A DNA stretch of 64,000 nt from Streptomyces broussonetiae (GCF_009796285.1 NZ_CP047020.1:6200001-6264000); one strand, 5' to 3'; positions 15,262-23,989 are shown, numbered from the stretch's first letter. Translations and numbers: made by a program. The notes: generated by a model not told the origin, from the sequence alone.

Positions 15262-15900
15262 ATGAACCTCATGGTGAACGGGCAGGACACGACAGTGCAG
15301 GACGGCGCCCGCCGGACGCGCGGCCGACCGCGCTCCTTCGACCGGGCCACCGCACTGGAGAAGGCGCTGATGGCCTTCTGGGAACACGGCTACGAGGCCA
15401 CCTCGGTCTCCGACCTCACCCGGATCATGGGCATCGGGGCCCCCAGTCTGTATGCGGCATTCGGTGACAAGCGGAGCCTGTTCGAGGAGGTCGTCCGGGT
15501 CTACACCGACACGCACGGCGCCTTCGGCGACCGCGCCCTCGCAGAGGAGCCCACCGCCCGCGCGGCCGTGGAGCGCATGCTGCGCGAGGCCGCCGCCGAG
15601 TACACCGACCCCGCCCACCCCTACGGCTGCCTGGTCGTGCACGCCGCCACCAACTGCTCCAGCGCCGAGGTGGAGGGGCTGCTGCGCGAGCGGCGCAACG
15701 CCAACATCGCCGCCTTCGCCACCCGGATCCGGGCGGACGTCGCGGCGGGGCTGCTCCCGGCCGGCACCGACGCAGGCGCCCTCGCCCGGCACACTGGCGC
15801 GATGATCCAGGGCATGTCCCAGCAGGCGCGGGACGGGGCGAGCCGGGAGGATCTGGAGGCCCTCGCGGAAATTGCCATGGCCATCTGGCCCCATGAGTGA
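15262..15900 (+). CDS. TetR-family transcriptional regulator
   Basis: This regulator of up to 212 residues has an N-terminal helix-turn-helix (GYEATSVSDLTRIMGIGAPSLYAAFGDKRSLF, residues about 44-75). The remaining helices include a Cys-containing ligand-domain segment (GCLVVHAATNCSS) like the AcrR/YxaF-type group that senses small electrophiles or drugs. Start choice is open: ATG 15262 lies three bases downstream of the operator, while ATG 15271 would give MVNGQD. It is divergent from the SDR gene, with one operator overlapping each promoter region, so autorepression and control of the SDR are likely. The ligand is unknown. Confidence 0.88.
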   Translation: MNLMVNGQDTTVQDGARRTRGRPRSFDRATALEKALMAFWEHGYEATSVSDLTRIMGIGAPSLYAAFGDKRSLFEEVVRVYTDTHGAFGDRALAEEPTARAAVERMLREAAAEYTDPAHPYGCLVVHAATNCSSAEVEGLLRERRNANIAAFATRIRADVAAGLLPAGTDAGALARHTGAMIQGMSQQARDGASREDLEALAEIAMAIWPHE

Positions 15901-16327
15901 GCCCGGCGGGCTAGGCTGCGTGCTGCATGGCATCGAGTGCCATCAACCTTGTGCGTGAGGTTCTGTGCACGCGGCCTTGTGCACGCGCCTCGTGCGGGCG
16001 GCTTCATGTACGCGGCCTTGTGCCGGTGGCCTGTGCGTACGCGGTCCTCGTACATGCCGACAAGACCATGGACACATCCTTGTGGTCTAGTCCACAATTC
16101 CAAGAGAACACAAGCCTCCGTCTTCCCCGCACAGGAAGGCGGATCGAGGAACCGGAGCTCTCTGCCCTGACTGCCCCGGCTCCTCGACCTTCGGCCGACC
16201 GGGACCGCACACCCCACGGCCGATGATGCTCCGGGCTGCGGTGCCGGGAGGGTTGAGGGTCCCTTCCAGGCGCCGCGGCCCGCGGGTGTTTTCAGCCACG
16301 TTCAAACGTGCGGGTACGCTCCAAGAC
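15901..16327. other. 427-base non-coding stretch with orphan dre site and hairpin
   Basis: No convincing gene is seen. The segment 15945-16060 contains imperfect repeats of GTGCACGCGGCCTTGTG and GTACGCGGCCTTGTG. A dre-like palindrome at 16080-16097 is followed by a hairpin (CCGTCTTCC/GGAAGGCGG, 16121-16145). An open frame of about 99 codons across it lacks a ribosome binding site and protein-like composition. Confidence 0.5.
16080..16097. promoter_or_regulatory. Orphan dre site
   Basis: TTGTGGTCTAGTCCACAA is an 18-base near-perfect palindrome (8-base arms) containing TGGTCTAGTCCA, the same core as the dasR-upstream site. It lies 230 bases before the sensor kinase and is not next to an evident aminosugar gene. 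Confidence 0.75.
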
Positions 16328-17803
16328 GTGCCCTCCATGAACGAACTGGTCCGCCAGCACACCGCCCTCGACGACTCCGACCTCGAGTGGCTCCACCTGC
16401 TGGTCTCGGAGTGGCAGCTGCTCTCCGACCTCTCCTTCGCGGACCTGGTTCTGTGGGTCCCCACCCGGGACGGCACCCGGTACGTCTCGGTCGCCCAGAT
16501 GCGCCCCAACACCGGCCCCACCTCCTACCAGGACGACATGGTCGGCCACCTCGTCCCGCGCGGCCGCCGGCCCATGCTGGACGCGGCCCTGGACGAGGGC
16601 CGGATCGTGCGCGAGGGCGACCCGGAGTGGCGCGAGGAGGTCCCCGTACGGGTCGAGTCCATCCCCGTACGCCGTGAGGGCCGGGTCCTCGGCGTGATCG
16701 CCCGCAACACCAACCTGCTCACCGTGCGCACCCCGAGCCGGCTGGAGCTGACCTACCTCCAGAGCGCTTCCGACCTCGCGCAGATGATCGCGGCCGGTTC
16801 CTTCCCCTTTCCCGGCCAGCAGGTCGACATGGACGCCGCGCCGCGCGTCGGCGACGGACTGATCCGGCTCGACGCGGACGGCACCGTCCAGTACGCCTCC
16901 CCGAACGCCCTGTCCTCGTATCACCGCCTCGGCCTCGCCGCCGACCTGGTCGGCCACCACCTCGGGCGGACGACCGCGGAACTCGCCCCGACGCGCGGAC
17001 CGGTGGACGAGGCGCTGGCCAAGGTGGCCAGCGGCTGGGCGCCACGCGAGTTCGAGATCGAGGCCAACGACGGGGTGATCCAGTTCCGGGCGATCCCGCT
17101 CAAGCCCAAGGGCACCCGGATCGGCTCGCTGGTGCTGTGCCGGGACGTCACCGAACTGCGGCGCCGTGAGCGTGAGTTGATCACCAAGGACGCCACCATC
17201 CGGGAGATCCACCACCGGGTGAAGAACAACCTCCAGACGGTCGCTGCCCTGTTGCGCCTGCAGGCCCGGCGCATCGACTCCGAGCGCGGCCGGGAGGCCC
17301 TGGAGGAGGCCGTCCGCCGGGTCGGCTCGATCGCGATCGTGCATGAGACGCTGTCTCAGAACCTGGACGAGCGGGTGGAGTTCGACGACATCGCCGACCG
17401 CGTGCTGGCCATGGTCGCCGAGATCTCGCCGGGCAAGGTGACCGGTCGGCGCAGCGGACGCTTCGGGATCCTCGACGCCGAGGTCGCCACCCCGCTGTCC
17501 ATGGTCCTCACCGAGGTCCTCCAGAACGCCCTGGAGCACGGCTTCCGTGAGGGCGACACCGGCACGGTCGAGGTCTCCGCGGTCCGCGGCGGCACGACCA
17601 AGGAGGCCCGCCTCCTCGTCACCGTCCAGGACGACGGCGTCGGCCTGCCCGAGGACTTCGACCCGCACCGTTCCGGCAACCTCGGCCTGCAGATCGTCAG
17701 GACGCTGGTGGAGGGCGAGCTGGGCGGCTCGTTCGACATGGTCAGGGCGCCGGAGCGGGGGACCCGGGTGATCCTCGACATTCCGGTGCGGGCGCAGAAA
17801 TAG
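16328..17803 (+). CDS. PdtaS-type sensor histidine kinase
   Basis: This soluble kinase of 491 residues has an N-terminal GAF-like domain typical of PdtaS (residues about 1-150), a PAS domain (about 175-280), a HisKA_2 dimerisation/phosphotransfer segment with EIHHRVKNNLQ (phospho-acceptor His at 295 or 296), and a HATPase_c domain with N-box VLTEVLQNALEHG and G-boxes DDGVGLP and GNLGLQI. PdtaS kinases phosphorylate ANTAR-type antiterminators; no such partner is adjacent. No membrane segment is present. A TACGCT -10-like hexamer ends seven bases before the GTG and no ribosome binding site is seen, so the mRNA is probably leaderless. Confidence 0.92.
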   Translation: MPSMNELVRQHTALDDSDLEWLHLLVSEWQLLSDLSFADLVLWVPTRDGTRYVSVAQMRPNTGPTSYQDDMVGHLVPRGRRPMLDAALDEGRIVREGDPEWREEVPVRVESIPVRREGRVLGVIARNTNLLTVRTPSRLELTYLQSASDLAQMIAAGSFPFPGQQVDMDAAPRVGDGLIRLDADGTVQYASPNALSSYHRLGLAADLVGHHLGRTTAELAPTRGPVDEALAKVASGWAPREFEIEANDGVIQFRAIPLKPKGTRIGSLVLCRDVTELRRRERELITKDATIREIHHRVKNNLQTVAALLRLQARRIDSERGREALEEAVRRVGSIAIVHETLSQNLDERVEFDDIADRVLAMVAEISPGKVTGRRSGRFGILDAEVATPLSMVLTEVLQNALEHGFREGDTGTVEVSAVRGGTTKEARLLVTVQDDGVGLPEDFDPHRSGNLGLQIVRTLVEGELGGSFDMVRAPERGTRVILDIPVRAQK

Positions 17804-17868
17804 CCAACGGCCCTGCGGAACAAGCGGGTTGGGGCGGGCCATGGGCCGGCGCTGCTGAGCACAGCAAA

Positions 17869-17898
17869 AAGCCCCGGACCACCATGGGTCCGAGGCTT
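17869..17898. terminator. Bidirectional terminator between kinase and wblE
   Basis: AAGCCCCGGACC and GGTCCGAGGCTT form a 12-base stem (one mismatch) with a six-base loop, flanked by an A run on one side and T-rich sequence on the other. It lies between the converging kinase and wblE genes. Confidence 0.8.
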
Positions 17899-18026
17899 GT
17901 GCTCGTTGCTGCTCTGCTTCTATCGCTAAGCGCATCGGGGGATACTGCGCGCTGCGGCTCGGGGGCGGGAGATGCGTACGTGGTGCACGCGCCGCCAAGC
18001 TCAGGCTGTCAGCAGGGGTGGGAATG

Positions 18027-18284
18027 TCAGGCGGAGGCCTGACGAGCCCGGTTGCGAGCGGCGCGGCGCTTCATGGCGCGGCGCTCGTCCTCGCTGAGAC
18101 CACCCCAGACGCCGGAGTCCTGACCGGACTCGAGCGCCCACTGCAGACACTGCTCGATCACCGGGCAGCGACGGCAGACGGCCTTGGCTTCCTCGATCTG
18201 CAGCAGCGCAGGACCGGTGTTGCCGATGGGGAAGAAGAGCTCGGGGTCTTCCTCGCGGCAAACGGCGTTGTGACGCCAGTCCAT
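18027..18284 (-). CDS. wblE: WblE, WhiB-family Fe-S protein
   Basis: WhiB-like proteins bind a [4Fe-4S] cluster and act with the principal sigma factor as redox- or NO-sensitive transcription factors. The four cluster cysteines are at 9, 37, 40 and 46 (C...CxxC.....C), followed by the GVWGG turn and a basic C-terminus (RRAMKRRAARNRARQ). At 85 residues with the start MDWRHNAVC it corresponds to S. coelicolor WblE (SCO5240), orthologue of mycobacterial WhiB1, which is essential there. A strong AAGGAGAGG ribosome binding site precedes the ATG. The long upstream leader contains the palindrome GTGAACGCTTTCAC (18329-18342). Confidence 0.97.
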   Translation of the reverse strand: MDWRHNAVCREEDPELFFPIGNTGPALLQIEEAKAVCRRCPVIEQCLQWALESGQDSGVWGGLSEDERRAMKRRAARNRARQASA

Positions 18285-18604
18285 GGCTGCTACCTCTCCT
18301 TGGTATTACGTGCTGGGTGCTTGTGAATGTGAACGCTTTCACGAATCCCTCAACAAGTGAAGGGCCGACCGCCGAGATCTTCCCGGCGTGGTCCTGGGTT
18401 TGAAGAGGGGTTCTGTCGATCAGCGGAGGCCGGTGTTGCGGGCCGTCCCGATCGACACGTAGAGACTCGCAAACCTCAGCGGCGGATACAACCCCTTCCG
18501 GAAAGTTTTTTTTGATTCCTCGGTGTCGACTAGGTCACAGCCGTACTTCCATGGGGTGGATCCTGGCCTAAACGTTCGAGTGAAAGGACTTTGGCCCCTT
18601 CCGC
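18285..18604 (-). promoter_or_regulatory. wblE upstream region (320 bases)
   Basis: There is no gene. The region holds the wblE ribosome binding site, the 14-base imperfect palindrome GTGAACGCTTTCAC at 18329-18342, and an unusual run of eight A on the minus strand near 18507-18514. The transcription start of wblE must lie here because the upstream gene ends at 18605. I cannot place a -35/-10 pair with confidence. Confidence 0.45.
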
Positions 18605-19573
18605 TCACACAATCACACGCAGTGCACGGCGTACGCCTGTGAACGTCACGCTCGTACGCAGCCCGAGGTGGTCGCCGTCCATCTGGAGGGGCAGAGGCGC
18701 CTTCGAATGCAAGGTGAACTGGTCCAGATCGTGCAGTGAGTGGGCATGCCTGCCATGGGGGCCGCGCTCGGGGGACGAAGTGAGCAACTGGGTGCCATAC
18801 CGGGCAACCGCGGTCGCCGACAGGCGGCTGAGACCGAGTACGTCGAGGCCGGTATCGAACGAGGCCTTAGGCGACGTGTACATGGGGCGATTGCCGAGAT
18901 ACGTCCAAGGGGCCGTGTTCGAGACTATGGCGAGCACAAGATCCTGGACCGGGTCCTCGCCGGGCCGTTCGAGCGTGATCGCGCCGTGCCGGCGGTTCGA
19001 CTCGCCGAGGAACTGCCGGATCACCTGACGGACGTAGAGCCCGTGTGTCGACGTCTTGCCCTGCTCACGCTGCTGCTCGACCCGGCCGACCACACCCGCG
19101 TCGAAGCCGAGCCCGGCGTTGAAGGTGAACCAGCGCTTGGGGACCGCCTCGTCCTCGGTGCCGGGCGTGCCCGAGGTCAGCCCGAGCCCGACGACCTGCT
19201 CCCTGCTCTCGCGCAGCGCGTCCAGCAGGGCCCCGGTGGCCTCGACGGGGTCGTTGGGCAGGCCCAGGGCGCGGGCGAAGACGTTCGTGGAACCGCCGGG
19301 CACCACGGCCAGACCGGGCAGGCGGTCCAGGGCGGGACCGGCGTGCAGGAGGCCGTTGACGACCTCGTTGACGGTGCCGTCGCCGCCGAGGGCCACCACG
19401 AGGTCGATGTCGTCGCTGTCCGCCGCCTGCCGGCCGAGGTCGCGCGCGTGGCCGCGGTACTCGGTGGTGACCGCCTCCAGCTTCATCTCGCTCGCCAGCG
19501 CGTGGATCAGGACGTCACGCCTGCGTGCGCTTGTGGTGGTAGCCGCCGGATTGACCACGAGAAGTGCACGCAT
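18605..19573 (-). CDS. Diacylglycerol kinase family lipid kinase
   Basis: This protein of 322 residues has the DAGK catalytic signature VALGGDGTVNEVVNGLL (about 60-76) and the PGGSTNVFARALG segment. It belongs to the DgkB/YegS-type lipid kinases that phosphorylate diacylglycerol or related lipids on the inner face of the membrane, recycling them to phosphatidate or acting on actinomycete lipids. It has no transmembrane segments. On the minus strand a TACGCT hexamer ends seven bases before the ATG and there is no ribosome binding site, so it is probably leaderless. It lies upstream of wblE on the same strand, with a 320-base gap. Confidence 0.9.
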   Translation of the reverse strand: MRALLVVNPAATTTSARRRDVLIHALASEMKLEAVTTEYRGHARDLGRQAADSDDIDLVVALGGDGTVNEVVNGLLHAGPALDRLPGLAVVPGGSTNVFARALGLPNDPVEATGALLDALRESREQVVGLGLTSGTPGTEDEAVPKRWFTFNAGLGFDAGVVGRVEQQREQGKTSTHGLYVRQVIRQFLGESNRRHGAITLERPGEDPVQDLVLAIVSNTAPWTYLGNRPMYTSPKASFDTGLDVLGLSRLSATAVARYGTQLLTSSPERGPHGRHAHSLHDLDQFTLHSKAPLPLQMDGDHLGLRTSVTFTGVRRALRVIV

Positions 19574-19713
19574 GGATGGCAGCGTACCTACTGGGGGGTA
19601 CCCGACGAAGGCCGAGGTAGGGATCGGGTAAGAGAGGGGGGCGTGAGCCTGGACACTCCACGGGCTCTCGGGGCGCGGAACTGCGGCCGTGGGGCGGCGG
19701 CTACCCTGCTGAG

Positions 19714-20172
19714 GTGAGCAGTGAGCAGAAGCCCGCCAAGGGCGCCGCGGACACCACCGAAGCCGTCGCCGCCGAGCCGCGCCCGCGCCGGCTGACGTAC
19801 GCGGCGGCGCTCGCCGTGCTGGAGGGCGTCGCCCTGGTGGTCGGCGGCCTGTGGATGCTCGTCCTCGGGATCACCGGCGGCGGTTCCGGCCGGCAGCAGG
19901 GTGTGTCCCTCGGTGTCACCCTCGTCGTGCTCGCGCTGCTGCCGCTGCTCGCCGCGCGCGGTCTGCTGCTGCGGCGCAGCTGGAGCCGGGGCCCGGCGGT
20001 TATCACCCAGCTCATGGCGCTTCCGGTGGCCTACAGCCTGCTCAAGGCCGACAGCATGGCCATCCCCGCGGGCATCGCCCTCGCGGCCGTCGCCGTGCTG
20101 GGGCTGGTGCTCCTCGTCAATCCCGCGACGACCCGGGCCCTCGGCATCAAGGGTCCGGGCCGGAGCGAATAG
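19714..20172 (+). CDS. Small integral membrane protein
   Basis: This protein of 152 residues has an Ala/Glu-rich cytoplasmic N-terminus of about 28 residues and four hydrophobic segments (about 30-52, 63-84, 93-112, 115-137). No family motif is recognised beyond conserved actinobacterial membrane protein character. A TACCCT -10-like element ends six bases before the GTG start, pointing to a leaderless transcript. Its 3' end faces sigH with only 10 bases between the stop codons. Confidence 0.8.
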   Translation: MSSEQKPAKGAADTTEAVAAEPRPRRLTYAAALAVLEGVALVVGGLWMLVLGITGGGSGRQQGVSLGVTLVVLALLPLLAARGLLLRRSWSRGPAVITQLMALPVAYSLLKADSMAIPAGIALAAVAVLGLVLLVNPATTRALGIKGPGRSE

Positions 20173-20182
20173 AGCCGCCGGC

Positions 20183-21316
20183 TCACTCCTCGACGAGGAG
20201 CTTCTCCCGCAGCTGGGCCAGCGTGCGGGCCAGCAGGCGGGAGACGTGCATCTGGGAGATGCCGACCTCCTGCGCGATCTGCGACTGGGTCATGTTCCCG
20301 AAGAAGCGCAGCAGCAGGATGCGCTTCTCGCGCGGTGGCAGATCCTCCAGCAGCGGCTTGAGGGACTCGCGGTACTCCACGCCCTCCAGCGCCTCGTCCT
20401 CCGCGCCGAGGGTGTCGGCCACCGCCGGTGACTCGTCGTCGGTGTCGGGGACGTCCAGGGACAGCGTGGAGTACGCGTTGGCGGACTCCAGGCCCTCCAG
20501 GACCTCCTCCTCGGAGATCGCGAGTTTCTCGGCCAGCTCGTGGACCGTGGGGGAGCGGCCGTGCAGCTGGGACAGCTCGGCCGTCGCCGTGGTCAGCGCG
20601 AGCCGCAGCTCCTGCAGCCGGCGCGGCACGCGCACCGCCCAGCCCTTGTCGCGGAAGTGCCGCTTGATCTCGCCGACCACGGTCGGGGTGGCGTACGTGG
20701 AGAACTCCACGCCGCGCTCCGGGTCGAACCGGTCGACGGACTTGATCAGGCCGATCGTGGCGACCTGGGTGAGGTCGTCCAGCGGCTCGCCGCGGTTGCG
20801 GAAGCGGCGCGCCAGGTGCTCCACGAGCGGCAGATGCATACGGACCAGCTGGTTGCGCAGCTCGGCGTACTCCGGGCTGCCCGCGTTCAGCTTGCGCAGC
20901 TCGACGAACATCGCCCGCGCCCCGCTGCGGTCCTGGGGGCCGTGCTGTACGGCCTGCACGGCCTCCGCGCCCAGCGCCTCGTCCCCGGCGTATCGCTCGT
21001 GCTCGCTCATCGTCCCGCCCGTAGCCCTTCCCCGAGCCCTCGCACCTGCGCGGACGGCGGATTCGGCGCCGCCGGGCCGATTCGGCGGCACGCCCAGCAC
21101 GGCGCCGCCGTCGCCGGCCCGCACGGAGTCGTCCTCCGGGTGCGGTCTGGCCTGCTCGGGGATGCTGTCGATGCCGTCCGCCATGCGCCGCGAACCGTCC
21201 CGAGGGGGCTCCCCGGAGATCCCGCCTGCGCTCGGCCAGGGGGCACCCCCGTCCCCGGCCGGCAGCTCCCGTGTGCCGCGCTCTTCGTCCCGCACCGGAC
21301 CGTCCCCGTTCCTCAC
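20183..21316 (-). CDS. sigH: SigH, SigB/F-type stress-response sigma factor with several possible starts
   Basis: This RNA polymerase sigma factor has regions 2 (LVRMHLPLVEHLARRFRNRG, DDLTQVATIGLIKSVDRFDP), 3 and 4 (MTQSQIAQEVGISQMHVSRLL). It directs osmotic-stress and septation genes in S. coelicolor. The GTG at 21316 overlaps the prsH stop (GTGA) and gives 377 residues; in-frame ATGs at 21184 (333 residues) and 21010 (275 residues, MSEHERYAG) are further possible starts. S. coelicolor SigH is reported as several products with different N-termini, so this is probably real. The extension is Pro/Gly/Asp-rich and unstructured. The gene is cotranscribed with its anti-sigma factor upstream. Confidence 0.93.
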   Translation of the reverse strand: MRNGDGPVRDEERGTRELPAGDGGAPWPSAGGISGEPPRDGSRRMADGIDSIPEQARPHPEDDSVRAGDGGAVLGVPPNRPGGAESAVRAGARARGRATGGTMSEHERYAGDEALGAEAVQAVQHGPQDRSGARAMFVELRKLNAGSPEYAELRNQLVRMHLPLVEHLARRFRNRGEPLDDLTQVATIGLIKSVDRFDPERGVEFSTYATPTVVGEIKRHFRDKGWAVRVPRRLQELRLALTTATAELSQLHGRSPTVHELAEKLAISEEEVLEGLESANAYSTLSLDVPDTDDESPAVADTLGAEDEALEGVEYRESLKPLLEDLPPREKRILLLRFFGNMTQSQIAQEVGISQMHVSRLLARTLAQLREKLLVEE

Positions 21317-21729
21317 GCCGGGCCGGGGCCCGCGCCGCGCTGTTTGTAGAGGCTGATCGACACGGTCTTGTCCTCGTCGACGGCGGACGAGACCTTGCCC
21401 GCGAGGGCCGAGAGCACGGTCCAGGCGAAGGTGTCCCGCGAGGGGGCGTGTCCGTCCGTGGTCGGCGCCGCGACCGTGACCTCCAGCGAGTCGTCGACGA
21501 GCCGGAAGACACAGCTGAGCACGGAGCCGGGCACGGCCTGTTGGAGGAGGATCGCGCAGGCCTCGTCCACGGCGATGCGCAGGTCCTCGATCTCGTCCAG
21601 GGTGAAGTCCAAGCGGGCCGCGAGACCGGCCGTGGCCGTCCGCAGCACCGACAGGTAGGCACCCGCGGCCGGCAGCCGGACTTCCACGAAGTCCTGATTC
21701 GCCGTGGGCTCGCCTGCGATCTGGGACAC
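21313..21729 (-). CDS. prsH: Anti-sigma factor PrsH/UshX (RsbW-like)
   Basis: This HATPase_c-fold anti-sigma factor of 138 residues has the N-box-like LRIAVDEACAILLQQAV (about 58-74), typical of the RsbW/SpoIIAB group, which bind their sigma factor and often phosphorylate an anti-anti-sigma factor. The start is taken as the GTG at 21729 (VSQIAGEP), because GGAGG lies five to eight bases upstream; an ATG at 21741 is possible but would contain that site. The stop overlaps the long-form GTG of sigH, so inhibitor and sigma are made in step. No anti-anti-sigma gene is adjacent. Confidence 0.92.
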   Translation of the reverse strand: MSQIAGEPTANQDFVEVRLPAAGAYLSVLRTATAGLAARLDFTLDEIEDLRIAVDEACAILLQQAVPGSVLSCVFRLVDDSLEVTVAAPTTDGHAPSRDTFAWTVLSALAGKVSSAVDEDKTVSISLYKQRGAGPGPA

Positions 21730-21938
21730 CCTCACCTCCATGGTGGTACAAGCTCTACGGGGCCGAGGGTCGCCCCCCGGGGTAACGCGTACGTGGTTCC
21801 GCGGTGACGCTATCGCGCTCCGATCGGTCCTGTCCCCGGGACCCCAACCCCCTGGCGTCACTCACAGTAAAGCTGTGGATACGCTCCGTGTCTAGAGGGT
21901 TTGCGGGCCCAAAAGGGAAGAGCGCGCGCCGGGTTGAC

Positions 21939-21964
21939 GTACCCAGGCGTCCGACGCTCGAACC
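21939..21964 (-). promoter_or_regulatory. SigB/SigH-type promoter upstream of prsH-sigH
   Basis: On the minus strand GGTT, 16 bases, then GGGTAC fits the GNNT-N14-16-GGGTAC/T consensus of Streptomyces SigB/SigH promoters. It lies about 210 bases before prsH. It suggests positive autoregulation, as described for one sigH promoter in S. coelicolor. Confidence 0.55.
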
Positions 21965-22065
21965 GTCGTACGGCCGCTACCGCATGCAGTGTCACACGAG
22001 AACGCACCCGGACGCCGAGCAGCCGGGCTGCGGCCGGGCGGGAAGCCGTCGGCGCGGCAGGCCGT

Positions 22066-22326
22066 TCAGACGAGGATGTGGTCCACGAAGCACCACCGCC
22101 AGTCCTCGCCGGGCTCGAAGGTTCGCATGACCGGGTGTCCGGACTCCTTGTGGTGCCCCGTCGCATGCTGCCCCGGCGAGGAGTCGCAGCAGCCGACGTG
22201 ACCACAACTGAGGCACAGCCGCAGCTGCACCGGGTGCGTGCCGTCGCGCAGGCACTCCGGGCAGGTCGGGTTGAGCGGCTCGGGTTCCGGGCGCGGTAGT
22301 GCGTCGGAGTGCGTGCACTGTTTCAT
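22066..22326 (-). CDS. UBP-type zinc finger protein
   Basis: This protein of 86 residues consists almost wholly of a ZnF-UBP-like domain. Cys/His pairs are visible in CPECLRDG, LCLSCGHVGCCDSSPGQHA and HHKESGHPVM, then a conserved aromatic tail WRWCFVDHILV. In eukaryotes such domains bind the ubiquitin C-terminus; the bacterial role is unknown, though actinobacteria with the Pup system lack ubiquitin. I chose the ATG at 22326 (MKQCTHSDAL), since upstream in-frame sequence overlaps the divergent antiporter gene's leader. It is divergent from the Na+/H+ antiporter with about 60 bases between starts. Confidence 0.85.
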   Translation of the reverse strand: MKQCTHSDALPRPEPEPLNPTCPECLRDGTHPVQLRLCLSCGHVGCCDSSPGQHATGHHKESGHPVMRTFEPGEDWRWCFVDHILV

Positions 22327-22387
22327 GATTGCCAGATTACGACGGGTGTGCGGGTGGCCGCGCGAAAAACGAGGGTGGGCGAGGACC

Positions 22388-23989
22388 ATGGACGTGATGC
22401 CGCTGCTGTTGCTGGTGGCGGGCAGTGCGGGTATCGCGGGGGTCGCCCGGCGCACACCGGTGCCGGCACCGCTGCTGCTGGTCGCGGTGGGCCTGGCCGT
22501 CTCGTACGTCCCCGGGATCCCGCACTACACGCTGGACCCGGCGATCGTCCTGCCGCTGGTGCTGCCCCCGCTGCTGTACAAGGAGGGCACCGAAAGCTCG
22601 TACCTCGACCTGCGGGCCCAGATGCGGCCCGTGGGGCTGCTGTCCATCGGGTACGTGCTCTTCGCGACCTTCGTCGTCGGCTGGGTCACCTATCTCGTCG
22701 TGCCGGGGCTGCCGTTGCCCGCCGCGCTGGTGCTGGGCGCCGTGGTGGCGCCGACGGACGCGGTCGCGGCGGCGTCGATCGCACGCCGGGTCGGCCTGCC
22801 GTCCCGGATCACCACCATCCTCCAGGGCGAGTCCCTGCTCAATGACGCCACCGCGATCACCGCCTACCGGGTGGCCCTTGCCGCGGCCGTCGGCGAGGGC
22901 GCCACCTGGGCGAGCGGCATCGAGGAGTTCCTGCGGGCCGCGGTCGGCGGTGTGCTCGTCGGACTCGTGCTCATGGTGCCGATCCACTGGCTGCGCACGC
23001 ACCTGAAGGAGGCCCTGCTCCAGAACACCCTCTCCCTGCTGATCCCGTTCGTCGCCTACGGCGTCGCCGAACAGCTGCACGGCTCCGGCGTCCTCGCGGT
23101 CGTGGTGGTCGCCGTCTATCTCGGGCACCGCGCGTGGGAGGTCGACTTCGCCACCCGGCTGCAGGAGGACGCGGTGTGGCGGATGGTCGCCTTCCTGCTC
23201 GAGTCGGCGGTCTTCGCCCTGATCGGCCTGCAGCTGCCGACCGTGCTCAAGGGGTTGGGTGCGTACCAGGGGGCCGACGCGGCCTGGTACGCGTTCGCGG
23301 TCTTCGCCGTGGTCGTCGCGGCCCGCTTCGCGTGGGTGTTCCCGGCGACCTTCCTGCCCCGCGCGCTCTTCCGCCGGATCAGGGAGCGCGAGGACAACCC
23401 CACGTGGCGGGCACCGGTCGTGATGGGGTGGGCCGCCATGCGCGGGGTGGTGTCCCTGGCCATCGCGTTCTCGATCCCGCTCACGGTGCACGGCGGCGCT
23501 CCCTTCCCGCAGCGGAACCTGATCCTCTTCCTGACCTTCACGACGGTCATCGGCACCCTGGTCGTGCAGGGCCTGTCGCTCGCGCCGCTGATCCGCCTGA
23601 TGCGGTTTCCCGGCCGGGACCGGCAGGCCGAGACGCTCGCCGAGGCCAACGCCCAGGCCCAGGCGTCACGAGCGGCCGAAAGACGCCTCGACGAACTCCT
23701 CTGCGACGAGCGCAACGATCTGCCCCCGCCGCTCGCCGACCGCCTGCGCACGGTCCTGGAGCGCCGCCGCAACGCCGTCTGGGAGCGGCTCGGCCAGACC
23801 AACCCCGTCACCGGGGAGTCGGTCGACGAGACCTACCGCCGCCTCTCCCGCGAGATGATCAGCGCCGAACGCGCGGTCTTCGTCAAGCTCCGAGACCACC
23901 GCTACCTCGACGACGAGATGCTGCGCGTCCTGCTCAGACGTCTGGACCTGGAGGAGGCGGCGGCCTACCGGGAGGCGGGCCAGGCCTGA
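22388..23989 (+). CDS. NhaP-type Na+/H+ antiporter (CPA1 family)
   Basis: This membrane antiporter of 533 residues has about 12 transmembrane segments and a cytoplasmic tail of about 110 residues. CPA1 features include GAVVAPTDAVAAASIARR (the TDA motif), QGESLLNDATAITAYRVAL (the ND ion-binding pair) and MRGVVSLAIAFSIP. It exports Na+ (or other monovalent cations) for H+, helping pH and salt tolerance. The tail is charged with an Arg/Glu-rich coiled coil, probably regulatory. The ATG at 22388 has GGGCGAGG upstream. Its last 25 bases overlap the 3' end of the PLP-enzyme gene on the opposite strand. Confidence 0.9.
   Translation: MDVMPLLLLVAGSAGIAGVARRTPVPAPLLLVAVGLAVSYVPGIPHYTLDPAIVLPLVLPPLLYKEGTESSYLDLRAQMRPVGLLSIGYVLFATFVVGWVTYLVVPGLPLPAALVLGAVVAPTDAVAAASIARRVGLPSRITTILQGESLLNDATAITAYRVALAAAVGEGATWASGIEEFLRAAVGGVLVGLVLMVPIHWLRTHLKEALLQNTLSLLIPFVAYGVAEQLHGSGVLAVVVVAVYLGHRAWEVDFATRLQEDAVWRMVAFLLESAVFALIGLQLPTVLKGLGAYQGADAAWYAFAVFAVVVAARFAWVFPATFLPRALFRRIREREDNPTWRAPVVMGWAAMRGVVSLAIAFSIPLTVHGGAPFPQRNLILFLTFTTVIGTLVVQGLSLAPLIRLMRFPGRDRQAETLAEANAQAQASRAAERRLDELLCDERNDLPPPLADRLRTVLERRRNAVWERLGQTNPVTGESVDETYRRLSREMISAERAVFVKLRDHRYLDDEMLRVLLRRLDLEEAAAYREAGQA

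Noticed and set aside
15927..16226. Possible gene of 99 codons upstream of the kinase
   Set aside because: There is no ribosome binding site, the composition is Cys/Arg-rich and it runs through the dre palindrome.
18485..18530. SigR-type promoter before wblE (GGAAT...GTT)
   Set aside because: The spacing between the two elements is 22 bases instead of 18-19, so it does not fit.
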